A stretch of DNA of 64,000 nucleotides from Pollutimonas sp. M17. GTDB lineage: Bacteria > Pseudomonadota > Gammaproteobacteria > Burkholderiales > Burkholderiaceae_B. The notes under the pieces are model-generated. The model saw only the letters and a program-made list of their open reading frames with translations. It had not been told where the DNA came from and made no database searches. Both the position numbers and the translations under genes were made by a program. The DNA lies in assembly GCF_025836975.1 (NCBI RefSeq), contig NZ_CP107548.1:868001-932000 (forward strand), written 5' to 3'. Within the stretch, counting starts at the first letter, position 1. The number at the start of each line of letters is the position of its first letter. Positions 18,881 to 28,700 of the stretch are shown piece after piece.

Positions 18881-19780
18881 TCACCCGCGGGGGTGATGTT
18901 TCGCGTGCAAAGCCTTGAGGCGTTCGCGCGCCACATGAGTATAAATCTGCGTGGTCGAAATGTCGGCATGGCCGAGCAGCATCTGCACCACCCGCAGGTC
19001 GGCGCCGTGATTCAGCAAATGTGTGGCGAAGGCATGCCGCAGCACATGGGGTGACAGGGGCGCGTGTATGTCCGCCAGCACGGCGTATTTCTTCACGATC
19101 AGCCAGAAGGACTGCCGTGTCATGGGGGCGGCGCGGCTGGTGACGAACAGAGCGTCGCAGCGGCGCGCGCCCAGCAATTCCGGACGGGACTGCTTAAGGT
19201 AAAGATCTATCCAGTATTGCGCTTCGTCGCCCAGCGGCACCAGCCGGTCCTTGCCGCCTTTGCCAAGGACGACGCGCACGACACCTTCGGTCAGGCTGGC
19301 GTCCAGCGCACCCAGGCCGATCAGCTCGCTGACGCGCAGGCCGGTGGCATAAAGCGTTTCCAGCATCGCCCGGTCGCGCAGGCCCAGCGCGTTGCGCGTG
19401 TCGGGTGCTTGCAGCAGGGCATCCACCTGGTCTTCCGACAAGGTCTTGGGAAAGCGCGCCGCTTGTTTTGCGGCCCGCAAGGTCAGACAGGGATCGCTGT
19501 GGACCAGGCCCTGGCGCAACGCCCATAGGTAGTAACGCCTCAGGGCGGCCAGGCGGCGGTTGGCCGTCGTGGCCTTGCTGGCGGCATGCCTGGCCGCGAA
19601 CCAGTCCTGTATGTCGGCGGCATCGGCATGCTCCAGCCCCTTGCCCGTCTTGGCATGCAGCCATTGGGCGAAGGCGGTCAGATCGCGGCGGTAGGCCGAA
19701 AGCGTGTTCTGGGCCAGGCCGTCTTCCAGCCAGATGGCATCCAGGAATGCGTCGATGGTCGCGGGTGGGGAAAAGGCCAA
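18881..19780 (-). CDS. xerD: Site-specific tyrosine recombinase XerD
   Basis: A 299-residue tyrosine recombinase that with XerC resolves chromosome dimers at dif. The SAM-like N-terminal domain has LAQNTLSAYRRDLTAF. The catalytic residues are visible: arginine in TGLRVSELIGL, lysine in GKGGKDRLVPLG, HxxR in SPHVLRHAFATHLL, and histidine plus tyrosine in LGHADISTTQIYTHV. Length and motif spacing fit chromosomal XerD rather than a phage integrase, and no prophage genes are near. Confidence 0.94.
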   Translation of the reverse strand: MAFSPPATIDAFLDAIWLEDGLAQNTLSAYRRDLTAFAQWLHAKTGKGLEHADAADIQDWFAARHAASKATTANRRLAALRRYYLWALRQGLVHSDPCLTLRAAKQAARFPKTLSEDQVDALLQAPDTRNALGLRDRAMLETLYATGLRVSELIGLGALDASLTEGVVRVVLGKGGKDRLVPLGDEAQYWIDLYLKQSRPELLGARRCDALFVTSRAAPMTRQSFWLIVKKYAVLADIHAPLSPHVLRHAFATHLLNHGADLRVVQMLLGHADISTTQIYTHVARERLKALHAKHHPRG

Positions 19781-19885
19781 TGTGCGTCGTATATGGGTGA
19801 GGGTTTAGGGGCGGCGGCCTGCACGGCCGCCTATTGCGCTATGGCGACCGCGCCGCCTGCATCGCATCTTATCCCAATGGATCGG

Positions 19886-19915
19886 TTGACGAGCCGTTAT
19901 ATAGGTATATATATT
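19886..19915 (+). promoter_or_regulatory. Putative modA promoter
   Basis: TTGACG (19886-19891) and TATATT (19910-19915) are spaced by 18 bases. The -10 hexamer lies inside the ModE-like palindrome, so bound ModE would block RNA polymerase. Confidence 0.6.
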
Positions 19916-19918
19916 ACG
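19895..19918. promoter_or_regulatory. ModE-type molybdate operator
   Basis: A 24-base inverted repeat with arms CGTTATAT and ATATTACG separated by eight bases. This matches the layout of the E. coli ModE operator, whose arms are CGTTATAT and ACATAACG with the same spacing. It is 76 bases before the modA start and overlaps the -10 hexamer. A modE gene lies at the end of the same cluster. Confidence 0.8.
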
Positions 19919-19994
19919 AGTCGGATCAAGAAAACCGCTCCCTGGGCAATGACCATGGATCGATTATCTCGGGCAACCCTAAAAAAGGAAAAAA

Positions 19995-20750
19995 ATGAAC
20001 GTGAAGAAATTCATTGCCGCCGCCGCGCTGGTGGGCATGGGATGGCAGACGCAGGCTTGCGCGGCCGATCTGCTGGTGGGCGCGGCCGCCAGCCTGACCA
20101 ACGCCTTTACCGAGCTTGCAGCGGCATTCCAGCAGGAGCATCCCGATACCAAGGTGCTGATGAGCTTTGCGGGCTCCGACGCGGTGGCGGCGCAGGTGAT
20201 CCAGGGTGCGCCCATGGATATATTCGCCTCGGCGGATCAGAAGGCCATGGACAAGGCGGCCGCCTCGGGAAGCATCGATACGGGCAGCCGGCGCGATTTC
20301 GTCCGTAATGAAGTGGTACTGATCGTGCCGGCCGACAGCACGCTGGGCATTGCTTCGGTGGCCGGCCTGAAGGCGGCCGCCGTTAAGCGCGTCGCCCTGG
20401 GGAATCCGGCCACAGTGCCCGTGGGCCGCTACACCAAGGGCTCGCTGGAGCACACCGGCGACTGGGAGGCCGTCAGGAAAAACGAAGTGCTGGGCCAGAA
20501 TGTGCGCCAGGTACTGGATTACGTGGCGCGCGGCGAGGTCGATGCGGGCTTTGTGTTCGCCACCGACGCGGCCATCATGCCCGGCAAGGTGAAGGTGGTG
20601 GCCAAGCTGCCGTCGCCCACGCCCGTGCTGTATCCGATTGCGCTGGTCAAGCGCGACGGCCGCCACCCGCAGGCCGGGGCCTTCCTCGACTTCATCGCAT
20701 CGCCCAAAGGCGATGCGGTATTGGCGAAATACGGCTTCTCCAAACCCTGA
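19995..20750 (+). CDS. modA: Molybdate ABC transporter substrate-binding protein
   Basis: A 251-residue periplasmic molybdate/tungstate receptor. The Sec signal ends near QACAADLLVG (about residue 23). LLVGAAASLTNAFTELAAAF and FAGSDAVAAQVIQGAPMDIF carry the serine and backbone contacts that hold the oxyanion; FASADQKAMD follows. It is the first gene of modABC, 12 bases before modB, and is preceded by a ModE-type operator. Confidence 0.95.
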   Translation: MNVKKFIAAAALVGMGWQTQACAADLLVGAAASLTNAFTELAAAFQQEHPDTKVLMSFAGSDAVAAQVIQGAPMDIFASADQKAMDKAAASGSIDTGSRRDFVRNEVVLIVPADSTLGIASVAGLKAAAVKRVALGNPATVPVGRYTKGSLEHTGDWEAVRKNEVLGQNVRQVLDYVARGEVDAGFVFATDAAIMPGKVKVVAKLPSPTPVLYPIALVKRDGRHPQAGAFLDFIASPKGDAVLAKYGFSKP

Positions 20751-20762
20751 GCCGGACAGACG

Positions 20763-21452
20763 ATGTCGGATGTCGCCGTTCCACTGCTGCTGTCGCTGAA
20801 GGTCGCAGGCTGGGCCACATTCCTGTCCGCCGTGCTGGGGGTGTCGGTTGCCTACGGCCTGTCGCGCTGGCGTTCGGCCTGGAGCGACGCCATGGATGCG
20901 GTGCTGACCCTGCCGCTGGTCCTGCCGCCCACCGTCATCGGCTATTACCTGCTGGTGCTGCTGGGGCGCCGGGGCTGGCTGGGTTCTACCCTGGCGGACT
21001 GGGGTGTCGTGCTGGTCTTCACCTGGCAGGGGGCTGTGATCGCGGCCACCGTGGTGGCCTTTCCCATGGTGCTGAAGGCCGCCCGCGCGGCCTTCGAGAG
21101 CGTCGATCCGGCCCTGGAGAACGGCGCCCAGGTTCTGGGGATCAGCGCCGCCGGCACCTTCTTCAGGGTGACGCTGCCGCTGGCCCTGCCCGGCATCTTG
21201 GCGGGCGTATTCCTGGCTTTCGCGCGCGCCCTGGGCGAATTCGGCGCCACGCTGATGATAGCGGGCAGCATACCCGGGAAAACCCAGACCTTGTCCATCG
21301 CCATCTACGAAGCGGTGCAGGCCGGCAATGACAGCGTGGCCAATGTCCTGGTGGCGGTGACCTCGCTGACCTGCGTCGCGGTGTTGTGGATTGCCGGCAG
21401 GCTGGCTCCCGACCGGACGCGGACAATGAGCCAGAGGGCGGCTTTGCGATGA
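20763..21452 (+). CDS. modB: Molybdate ABC transporter permease
   Basis: A 229-residue inner-membrane permease with about five hydrophobic spans. The EAA-type loop ENGAQVLGISAAGTFFRVTLP and ALGEFGATLMIAGSIPGKTQ, the classic ModB motif, are present. Stop and modC start overlap as ATGA at 21449-21452, so the subunits are coupled in translation. Confidence 0.95.
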   Translation: MSDVAVPLLLSLKVAGWATFLSAVLGVSVAYGLSRWRSAWSDAMDAVLTLPLVLPPTVIGYYLLVLLGRRGWLGSTLADWGVVLVFTWQGAVIAATVVAFPMVLKAARAAFESVDPALENGAQVLGISAAGTFFRVTLPLALPGILAGVFLAFARALGEFGATLMIAGSIPGKTQTLSIAIYEAVQAGNDSVANVLVAVTSLTCVAVLWIAGRLAPDRTRTMSQRAALR

Positions 21453-22183
21453 TCCATCTCGATATCAAGCGGCGCATGCTCGCCGGCGCCCGGCAGTTTT
21501 CGCTGGACATCCGGATCGATGCCCAGGCCCGCCGCATCGCCCTGTTCGGGGCATCGGGCGCGGGCAAGACGCTGACTGTACAAGCCATTGCCGGCTTGAT
21601 GCGTCCCGACAGCGGATGCATACAGGTATCCGGGACGACCTTCTACCATTCCGGGCAAGGAATCTTTCTTTCACCCCAGGAGCGGCGAGTCGGCTACCTG
21701 CAGCAGGACTACGGCCTGTTTCCTCATTTGACGGTTGCACAGAACGTGGCTTTCGGCCTGAAAAACGGCTGGTTGAATCCTCGGGGGCGGGCCTTGCCCG
21801 AGGCGGCGCGCCGCTGGATCGAATCCTTCGAGCTGGAAGGCGTTCTGAACAGCTATCCGGCGGAAATTTCGGGAGGACAGAAGCAGCGGGCGGCCCTGGC
21901 CCGCGCGCTGGCCGTGGAGCCTGGTGTATTGCTGCTGGACGAGCCCCTGTCTGCCCTGGATGCCGGCCTGCGCGAGAAAATGCGCGCCGAGCTGGCCGCG
22001 CTTCAGGCCAGGCTGGATATTCCGACAATATTGATCACCCACGATCCGGACGATGCGCTGGTGCTGGCCGACCGCATATACCAGATACAGGAAGGCCGGA
22101 TCGTGGACGAGTACGATCCGGCGGGCTTGCCGCCTCAGTCCAGGACGCCCATCATCACGCTGGATGCCTTGAAGATTGCATAG
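21449..22183 (+). CDS. modC: Molybdate ABC transporter ATP-binding protein (short, without TOBE/Mop tail)
   Basis: A 244-residue ABC ATPase. Walker A is GASGAGKTLTVQ, the signature is EISGGQKQRAALARAL, and Walker B is VLLLDEPLSALDAG with a downstream LITHDPDDALVLADR switch region. Usual ModC proteins are near 350 residues and end with a TOBE/Mop molybdate-sensing domain; this one stops soon after the ATPase core. The ATG at 21449 overlaps the modB stop. Its last 49 bases overlap the 3' end of the convergent modE gene. Confidence 0.93.
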   Translation: MIHLDIKRRMLAGARQFSLDIRIDAQARRIALFGASGAGKTLTVQAIAGLMRPDSGCIQVSGTTFYHSGQGIFLSPQERRVGYLQQDYGLFPHLTVAQNVAFGLKNGWLNPRGRALPEAARRWIESFELEGVLNSYPAEISGGQKQRAALARALAVEPGVLLLDEPLSALDAGLREKMRAELAALQARLDIPTILITHDPDDALVLADRIYQIQEGRIVDEYDPAGLPPQSRTPIITLDALKIA

Positions 22184-22965
22184 GCCTCCTGCTGTTCGCG
22201 CAAGTCCAGCGCCGCCAGGCTTTCCATGCTGAGGACGGCGGCCAGCACCTGGCCGCCCGGCAGCTCGATGCTGGCCTCGGCGTTGACCGCGCCCTTGACG
22301 ATGCGGCAGATCCGCCCCGGCAGCTGATTGCGGGCCGACAGCTTCAGTTCCCCACCGGGCAGTCCCACCATCACCGAAGACGCCTTGATGAACGCCAGCG
22401 CCCGCCGGCCCTGCCTCAGCGCCAGATTCTGCACGCTTTCGCTGGTAATGGAGGAGACGATCTCGATGCCGCCTCCCAGGTCCAGGACGACCTCGTCGTT
22501 CACCGCGCCGTGCTTGACCCGGACCACGGTGCCGGCCAGCTTGTTGCGCGCCGATGTCTGTACCATCATGTTCTGTATGAGCTCCAGGTTGCGGGATGAG
22601 GAACTGCTGACGGCGGCCAGCCGCGCCATGAAACGCTCATGCTCCTTGTTCAGCAATTGATATAGCTGGATCAGTTCCTGCGCCCGCGCCGTCAGGCTGG
22701 CGCCGCCGCCCCTTTGGCCTCCGGTGCTGCGCAGGACGAGGGGTTCGCCCGCCAGGTTGTTCATGGTATCCACGGCATCCCAGGCCGCCTTGTAGCTCAG
22801 GCCTATCTTCCTGGCCGCCGCGCTGATGGAGCCTTCCTCGCTGATGGCCGTCAGCAGCGCCATGCGTTTTTCGCTTCCCCAGTTCTGCCGGCCCGAGCGG
22901 AACCATATCGAACCGTCCAGTTCGATGGGGATGACGTGTGAGAGGGTGTGTTTCGGGTCTTGCAT
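22135..22965 (-). CDS. modE: Molybdate-responsive regulator ModE with two Mop domains
   Basis: A 276-residue ModE. The N-terminal winged helix has EEGSISAAARKIGLSYKAAW and DAVDTMNNLAGEPLV, very close to known ModE. Two tandem Mop domains follow: SARNKLAGTVVRVKHGAVN (about residue 142) and SARNQLPGRICRIVKGAVN (about 214), each ending in FxKASSVM. It binds molybdate and represses modABC. The ATG at 22965 gives the ModE-like start; the open frame further upstream is not conserved. The gene is convergent with modC. Confidence 0.94.
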   Translation of the reverse strand: MQDPKHTLSHVIPIELDGSIWFRSGRQNWGSEKRMALLTAISEEGSISAAARKIGLSYKAAWDAVDTMNNLAGEPLVLRSTGGQRGGGASLTARAQELIQLYQLLNKEHERFMARLAAVSSSSSRNLELIQNMMVQTSARNKLAGTVVRVKHGAVNDEVVLDLGGGIEIVSSITSESVQNLALRQGRRALAFIKASSVMVGLPGGELKLSARNQLPGRICRIVKGAVNAEASIELPGGQVLAAVLSMESLAALDLREQQEAYAIFKASSVMMGVLD

Positions 22966-23144
22966 GGAGCCTAGTTTAGGGCCTGTTTGCGCCAATGGGA
23001 AAGCCGCCGCCGCCCGACGAGGGCGGCGGGTGCGGCGAGCGGCGCGGCGTGTCGCATATCGAGCCGTGCAATCGCAGGTTGGGCGCCATCCTCGACAGGG
23101 ACTCGTTAGAATGGATCCCCTGGAAACAGCACAACCCGAGAACA

Positions 23145-25799
23145 ATGGATACCTTCGAGTCCGTGGATCTGGGCCGGCTTTCAGGGCCGGGCTCCGAGAA
23201 TACACTGGTCCTGACTGTCAACAACCGCCACGCGCGCCGCGTGCTGGCCGAGTTGTCGGCCGGCCTCGGCCCCGACCGCAGCGTCATGGCCGTGCCCGAC
23301 ATCCTGCCCTTGTCGGCCTGGCTGCGCAGGGCGGCGGACCGCCTGTCCTTCGTGCCCGAATCCCGGCAGCCCATGCACGTCCTGGATGCCTTTGGCTCGC
23401 AGTTGCTATGGCAGCGCGTCATCGCCGAGGTCGAGGCGGACCATGTCCTGCTGGACGTCCCGCAGGCCGCCCGCCTGGCCGCGGAGGCCGACCGCCTGGT
23501 CGATGATTGGCGCATCCAGGTGCCGCCGGAATATGAAACGTCCGATTATCAGCGCTTCCGCGTATGGCGCCGAAGCTACCGCGCGGCGCTGGAGCGTATG
23601 GACATGGAAGACGGCAACACGGCTTACGAGCGCATAAGCCGGGCACTGGCGGATGATGTATTGCGTATGGACGTCGACACCCTGGTCATGGCGGGTTTCA
23701 ACGAGCTGTCGCCCCGTCTGTCGGCCATGCTCTCGGCCATGCGGGATCGCGGCCTGCGGGTGTGCGTGCTGGCCCGCCCCGCGCAAGCTCCCGGCAGCCT
23801 GCAAAGGGTGCAGGCTCCGGACCCGGACGGCGAATGGCGGCTGGCGGCGAACTGGGCGGCCCAACAACTGGCCGGTAATCCGGCGGGGCGGTATGCCATT
23901 GTGGCCGCAAGGCTGGAAGCCGACGTGGCGCTGGCGCACCGCTATCTGCGCGCTGCGCTGGGCCGGGACGCGCGGGGCCGGCCCATGCCCTATAACGTGG
24001 CGGTCGCCCGTCCGCTGGCGCAATGGCCGGCGGCGCGGGCCGCGCTGCTGTGGCTGCGGGTCATGGCCGATTTTTCCAGGAAGAAGAGCTGCGCGCCCGC
24101 CGATGCGGGTGCGGCCCTGCTGGCGGGGGGATGCCGCGCGCACAGCCAGGAAGCCGCGGGCCGGGCGGCCATCGACGCCCTTTGGCGGCGGCGCGCTCGA
24201 ATCAAGGTGTCCGAAGCGCAGTTCGCCGCCGAACTGGATCGGTACGCGCCCAGCCTGGGCGAGGCGTGGCGGCTTTGCCGGCAGACCCTGGAGGGCGAGT
24301 CGGGATCGGCAGCCGCGGATACATGGAGCCGCCGCTTCCGCCTGTGCCTGCAGGCCTTGGGCTTTCCGGGCCAGTCGGTATTGGACAGCCACGCTTTCCA
24401 GGCGGTCGAAGCCTTCGACGGTCTTCTGGACGGCCTGGGCCGCCAGGCCGCGGTGGCCGGGCGGCTGGATTTTTCGGCGGCTGTGTCCCTGTTGGGGCGG
24501 CTTGCCCAGCAAACGCCTTTCCAGCCGCAGCGCGACCCGGAAGCCAGGCTGGATGTGCTGGGCTTCCTGGAGTCCGAGGGGGGGCGGTGGGACGGCGTCT
24601 GGGTGCTCGGCCTGACGGACGAGGTCCTGCCCGCGGCGCCCAAGCCCAATCCCTTCATTCCCATGGCTGTCCTGCGGCAGGCCAATGCGCCGCGCGCCAC
24701 TCCGGAGCGCGAACTGCAATGGGCCATGACGATGTATGCCGGACTGCTGGAGTGCGCGCCCCAGGTATGGCTCAGCCACGCGCAGCGCGAGGGCGAGCGT
24801 GAACTGCGTCCCAGCCCGTGCATTGCGGAATTGGATGTGCAGGCCCCGCAGCCGGCCGCTGCCATGTCATCCGCCTGCCGACTGGAGCAACTGCTGGACG
24901 AGCAGGGGCCTCCCCTGCAAAGCCAGGGCGGGACGCGCGGCGGCATCGCCGTCATCGACACGCAGGCGCGCAACCCCTTATGGGCCTTCGTCAAATACAG
25001 GCTGGGCGCAAGCCAGCTGAAAGGCTATGCCGAGATATCCGATCAGAACGCGCGAGGCCTGCTGCTGCATCGGGCCATCGAACTCGTCTGGCGGGTGCTG
25101 GAAGACCAGCAGGGCCTGCTGCGTCTATGGAACGGCGGCGGGCTGGATACGCTGCTGCGCGAGTCGGTGCGGCAAGCGTGTGATGAATGCCTGGCCGATT
25201 ACGGCCCCACGCTGCAAGAGCTCGAATCCGCCAGGGCTATCGCCGTCCTGCACGAGTGGCTGGCGTTGGAGCGTGCGCGCCAGCCCTTCCGCGTGCGCGA
25301 TGTCGAGCAGGAATACAAATGGCTGCATGGCCCGCTGGAGCTCAGCCTGCGCCTGGACCGCATCGACGAGCTCGATGACGGCCGGCTGGCGCTGATCGAC
25401 TACAAGTCGGGCAACGGGAACATCGATCCGAAGCCGGACTGGATGCGTGCGCGGCCGGTGGGACTGCAACTGCCCTTCTATGCGGCAGTGCTGGCCGAGG
25501 AGGAGGCCGAGGTCGCCGCGCTGGTACTGGCCCGGCTGCATGCCCGCGATACCCTGGTCAAGGGGCTGGCGGACGCCGACTATGGCTTCACGGGCCTGTC
25601 CGCCCCGCAGGACTGGCCCGATTTCGCCGGCCAGTCCTGGGCCGGGTTGATGGCGCAATGGCGCGGCGCCATTCATGCCCTGGCCGATGAGTACGTGGCG
25701 GGCCATGCCGGCAACCGGACCTTGCGCGCGGATGACCTGCGCTACTGCGATGTGCTGCCCTTTTTGCGCTTGACCGAGGAATACCGGCGTGACGATTAA
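23145..25799 (+). CDS. AddB-like PD-(D/E)XK nuclease/inactive helicase subunit
   Basis: An 884-residue protein of the betaproteobacterial AddB-like repair family. The C-terminal nuclease shows LRLDRIDELDD and LALIDYKSGNG (about residues 750-758), the RecB-type catalytic core. The N-terminus (NTLVLTVNNRHARRVLAEL) has the helicase-like fold start but no GxGKT Walker A, so ATP hydrolysis is probably left to the partner. The ATG at 23145 is chosen because earlier codons are not conserved. The stop overlaps the addA-like start by 11 bases, so the two form a complex for double-strand end processing. Confidence 0.85.
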   Translation: MDTFESVDLGRLSGPGSENTLVLTVNNRHARRVLAELSAGLGPDRSVMAVPDILPLSAWLRRAADRLSFVPESRQPMHVLDAFGSQLLWQRVIAEVEADHVLLDVPQAARLAAEADRLVDDWRIQVPPEYETSDYQRFRVWRRSYRAALERMDMEDGNTAYERISRALADDVLRMDVDTLVMAGFNELSPRLSAMLSAMRDRGLRVCVLARPAQAPGSLQRVQAPDPDGEWRLAANWAAQQLAGNPAGRYAIVAARLEADVALAHRYLRAALGRDARGRPMPYNVAVARPLAQWPAARAALLWLRVMADFSRKKSCAPADAGAALLAGGCRAHSQEAAGRAAIDALWRRRARIKVSEAQFAAELDRYAPSLGEAWRLCRQTLEGESGSAAADTWSRRFRLCLQALGFPGQSVLDSHAFQAVEAFDGLLDGLGRQAAVAGRLDFSAAVSLLGRLAQQTPFQPQRDPEARLDVLGFLESEGGRWDGVWVLGLTDEVLPAAPKPNPFIPMAVLRQANAPRATPERELQWAMTMYAGLLECAPQVWLSHAQREGERELRPSPCIAELDVQAPQPAAAMSSACRLEQLLDEQGPPLQSQGGTRGGIAVIDTQARNPLWAFVKYRLGASQLKGYAEISDQNARGLLLHRAIELVWRVLEDQQGLLRLWNGGGLDTLLRESVRQACDECLADYGPTLQELESARAIAVLHEWLALERARQPFRVRDVEQEYKWLHGPLELSLRLDRIDELDDGRLALIDYKSGNGNIDPKPDWMRARPVGLQLPFYAAVLAEEEAEVAALVLARLHARDTLVKGLADADYGFTGLSAPQDWPDFAGQSWAGLMAQWRGAIHALADEYVAGHAGNRTLRADDLRYCDVLPFLRLTEEYRRDD

Positions 25800-28700
25800 A
25801 CAGCCCAGCGACCGCGCCGTGCGCGACGCGGCCATAGACCCCACCCAGTCCTTTCTTGTCCAGGCCCCGGCGGGCTCCGGCAAGACGGAATTGCTGACCG
25901 ATCGCATCCTGGCTTTGCTGGCCACCGTCAACCGGCCCGAGGAGATCGTGGCCATCACCTTTACGCGCAAGGCGGCATCCGAGATGCATGCGCGCGTGCT
26001 GGCCAAGCTGCGGGCCGGCATGCAGGCCGCTCCCGAAGAGGAATACAGGCGGCGCAGCTGGGAACTGGCGCGGCGGGCCATGAAGCGCGACGAGGAACTG
26101 GGCTGGAACCTGCTTCAGTATCCAGCCCGCCTGAGCATACGCACCATCGATTCCTTCTGCACCTATCTGGTCCGCGCCATGCCCTGGCTGAGCGCGCTGG
26201 GCGGCTTGCCCGCCATTGCCGACGACGCGCGCGGGCATTACGAGGCCGCCGCCCGGGCCACGCTGGACATGGCTGACGAGAACAGCTCGGTGGCGGCGCT
26301 GATCGCTCACCTGGACGTGGACCTGCGCGCGGCGCAGGGACTGCTGGCCGATATGCTGGCAAGCCGCGACCAGTGGCTGCCGCTGCTGGGGCCCGGCGGC
26401 AATGTCGACAGGCTGCTGCACAGTCTGGACGGCGCCATCCAGGCCGATCTGGCTCGTGTGGACCGTGCGATGCCGCCCGGCTGGGCGGCGGCGCTGGCGC
26501 CCTCGGTATCCCGCGCCGCCAATGTATTGGCGGACAGCGGCGAATCCATGGATATCAGCGCCCTCGCGCACTGGAGCGGGCAGCCCTTCGGCACCGAGGT
26601 GTCCAGCCTGCCCCAGTGGCAGGCGCTGGCCGACATCCTGTTGACCGCGAAGAACACCTTGCGGCGCACGGTGACCATCAAGCAGGGCTTCCAGGCCAAG
26701 GCGGACTACAAGGACGAGTTCCTGGCCTGGATCAAGGCCATGCCCGAAACCGATGAGTGGATTTCAGCCCTGGCCGATATCCGCTGCGCGCCGGGCAATG
26801 GCTACAGCGCTGAGCAGCTCGAGACCTTGAACCTGCTGATCGAGGTGCTTTGGCTGGCCGCGGCGCAGCTGAACCTGCGCTTCACCGAGGCCGGCGAGGT
26901 CGACTTCACCGAGATCTCGCGCCGCGCCGTGCAGGCCCTGGGACAGGTGGACGACCCGAGCGACCTGCTGCTGTCGCTCGATGCGGCCATCCGCCATATC
27001 CTGGTGGACGAGTTCCAGGACACCAGCCAGTCCCAGATCGAATTGCTCGAACGCCTGACCTCGGGCTGGATGCAAGGCGATGGGCGCACCCTGTTCCTCG
27101 TGGGCGATCCCATGCAATCGATCTACCGGTTCCGCAAGGCCGACGTGGGATGCTTTCTCAAGGTCAAGGAGGGCGGGCTGGGCGACATTGCGCTGACCGC
27201 ATTGGAACTCAAAGACAATTTCCGTTCGCAGGCCAGGCTGGTCGAGTGGGTGAATGCCACCTGCGGGCCGGTCTTCCCCAAAGAGAACCATCCCGGCCTG
27301 GGCGCAATCCAGTACACGCCGTCGGTGGCGTTCCAGGACGGCGTCGATGGGCTGGGCGTCGAGTTTCACCCGGTCTGGTCGCGTGCAGCCAGGGACGGCG
27401 GCGACGAGGATGCCGTCGACACCGCCGCGGTGGCCGAATCCATCGCCATCCAGCTTGCGCGGGACGCCTTGGACAAGTATGCGGATAGCGAGAAGCCGGT
27501 CGCGATACTGGTACGGGCGCGTACCCACCTGGACAGCATCGTGCATCGCCTGGCCCAGGAAAACATTCCCTGCCGGGCGGTCGAACTGGTCTCGCTGAAG
27601 TCGCGGCAGGTCGTCGTGGATCTGGTGCAGCTGGCGCGGGCCTTGTCGCACCCGGCGGACAGGCTGGCGTGGCTTTCGGTCTTGCGTGCGCCTTTTTGCG
27701 GCCTCAGGCTGGACAGCCTGCATGCCTTGTTCGGCGTCGACCTGAATGCCGCGATACCCGCCGCCTTGTCCGACTGGCTGGCCCAAGGCGATTCGATCCT
27801 GGACGAAGACGAGGCCGGGCGTCTGCGCCATGCGGCCGCGGTGCTGCTGGATACGGCCAATGCCTCGGGGAGCATACCGTTCGCCTCCTGGCTGGAGGAC
27901 TGCTGGCGCCGGCTGGGCGGCTTCGAGGTCTATGGCGGAGCCAGCGACGTGGCCGACGCCGAGCGCCTGTTCCGCCTGATCGAAGAACTGGCGCCTTATG
28001 GCGGCCTGGATCCCGAAGTGCTGGAGGGCAGGCTGGAAAAGCTGTATGCCGCGCCCAACAGCAGCGGCAGGGCGGTGGAGGTCATGACGATACACAAGTC
28101 CAAGGGGCTGGAGTTCGAAACCGTGATACTGGCCGGCCTGCATCGGCGCCCCAAGGGCGACACGCCTCCCTTGATGCGCTTCGAGCACAGCGAAGGGGAA
28201 CTGCTGCTGGGGCCGATACGGCACCGGGCGGCCGAGGAATCCGAGCCGGTTTCCGTCTACCTGGCCGAGCGCGAGAAAAAGCGCGCCGCCTATGAAACAG
28301 ACCGTCTGCTGTATGTGGCCCTGACGCGGGCGCGCCGGCAACTGCACCTGATCGGCGAAGTTGGCCTGGACGGCGGCATGCAGATAAAGAAACCCGCCGG
28401 GGCATCGCTGTTGGGGCGCTTGTGGGATTACATGGAGACGCCCCAGCCCCCGGAGGCGTCGGAACTGGACGGCGGCGGCATGCCGCAGGCTGCGTCGGGA
28501 GAGCAGCGCTTCCTGCTGCGCCTGCCCTCGGCCGCCATGCCGGCGGCGCCGTCCGGCGGCGCCGCGGCGGGACCGGGCACTCCTTGGCAGTGGCGATCCG
28601 AGTCCGGCGATGAAAGCATCATCGGCACGGTGGCCCATGCCTGGCTGGAGCACATCGGCAAGGAGGGGGCGGATGCCTGGTCGGCGCAGCGCGTCGATGC

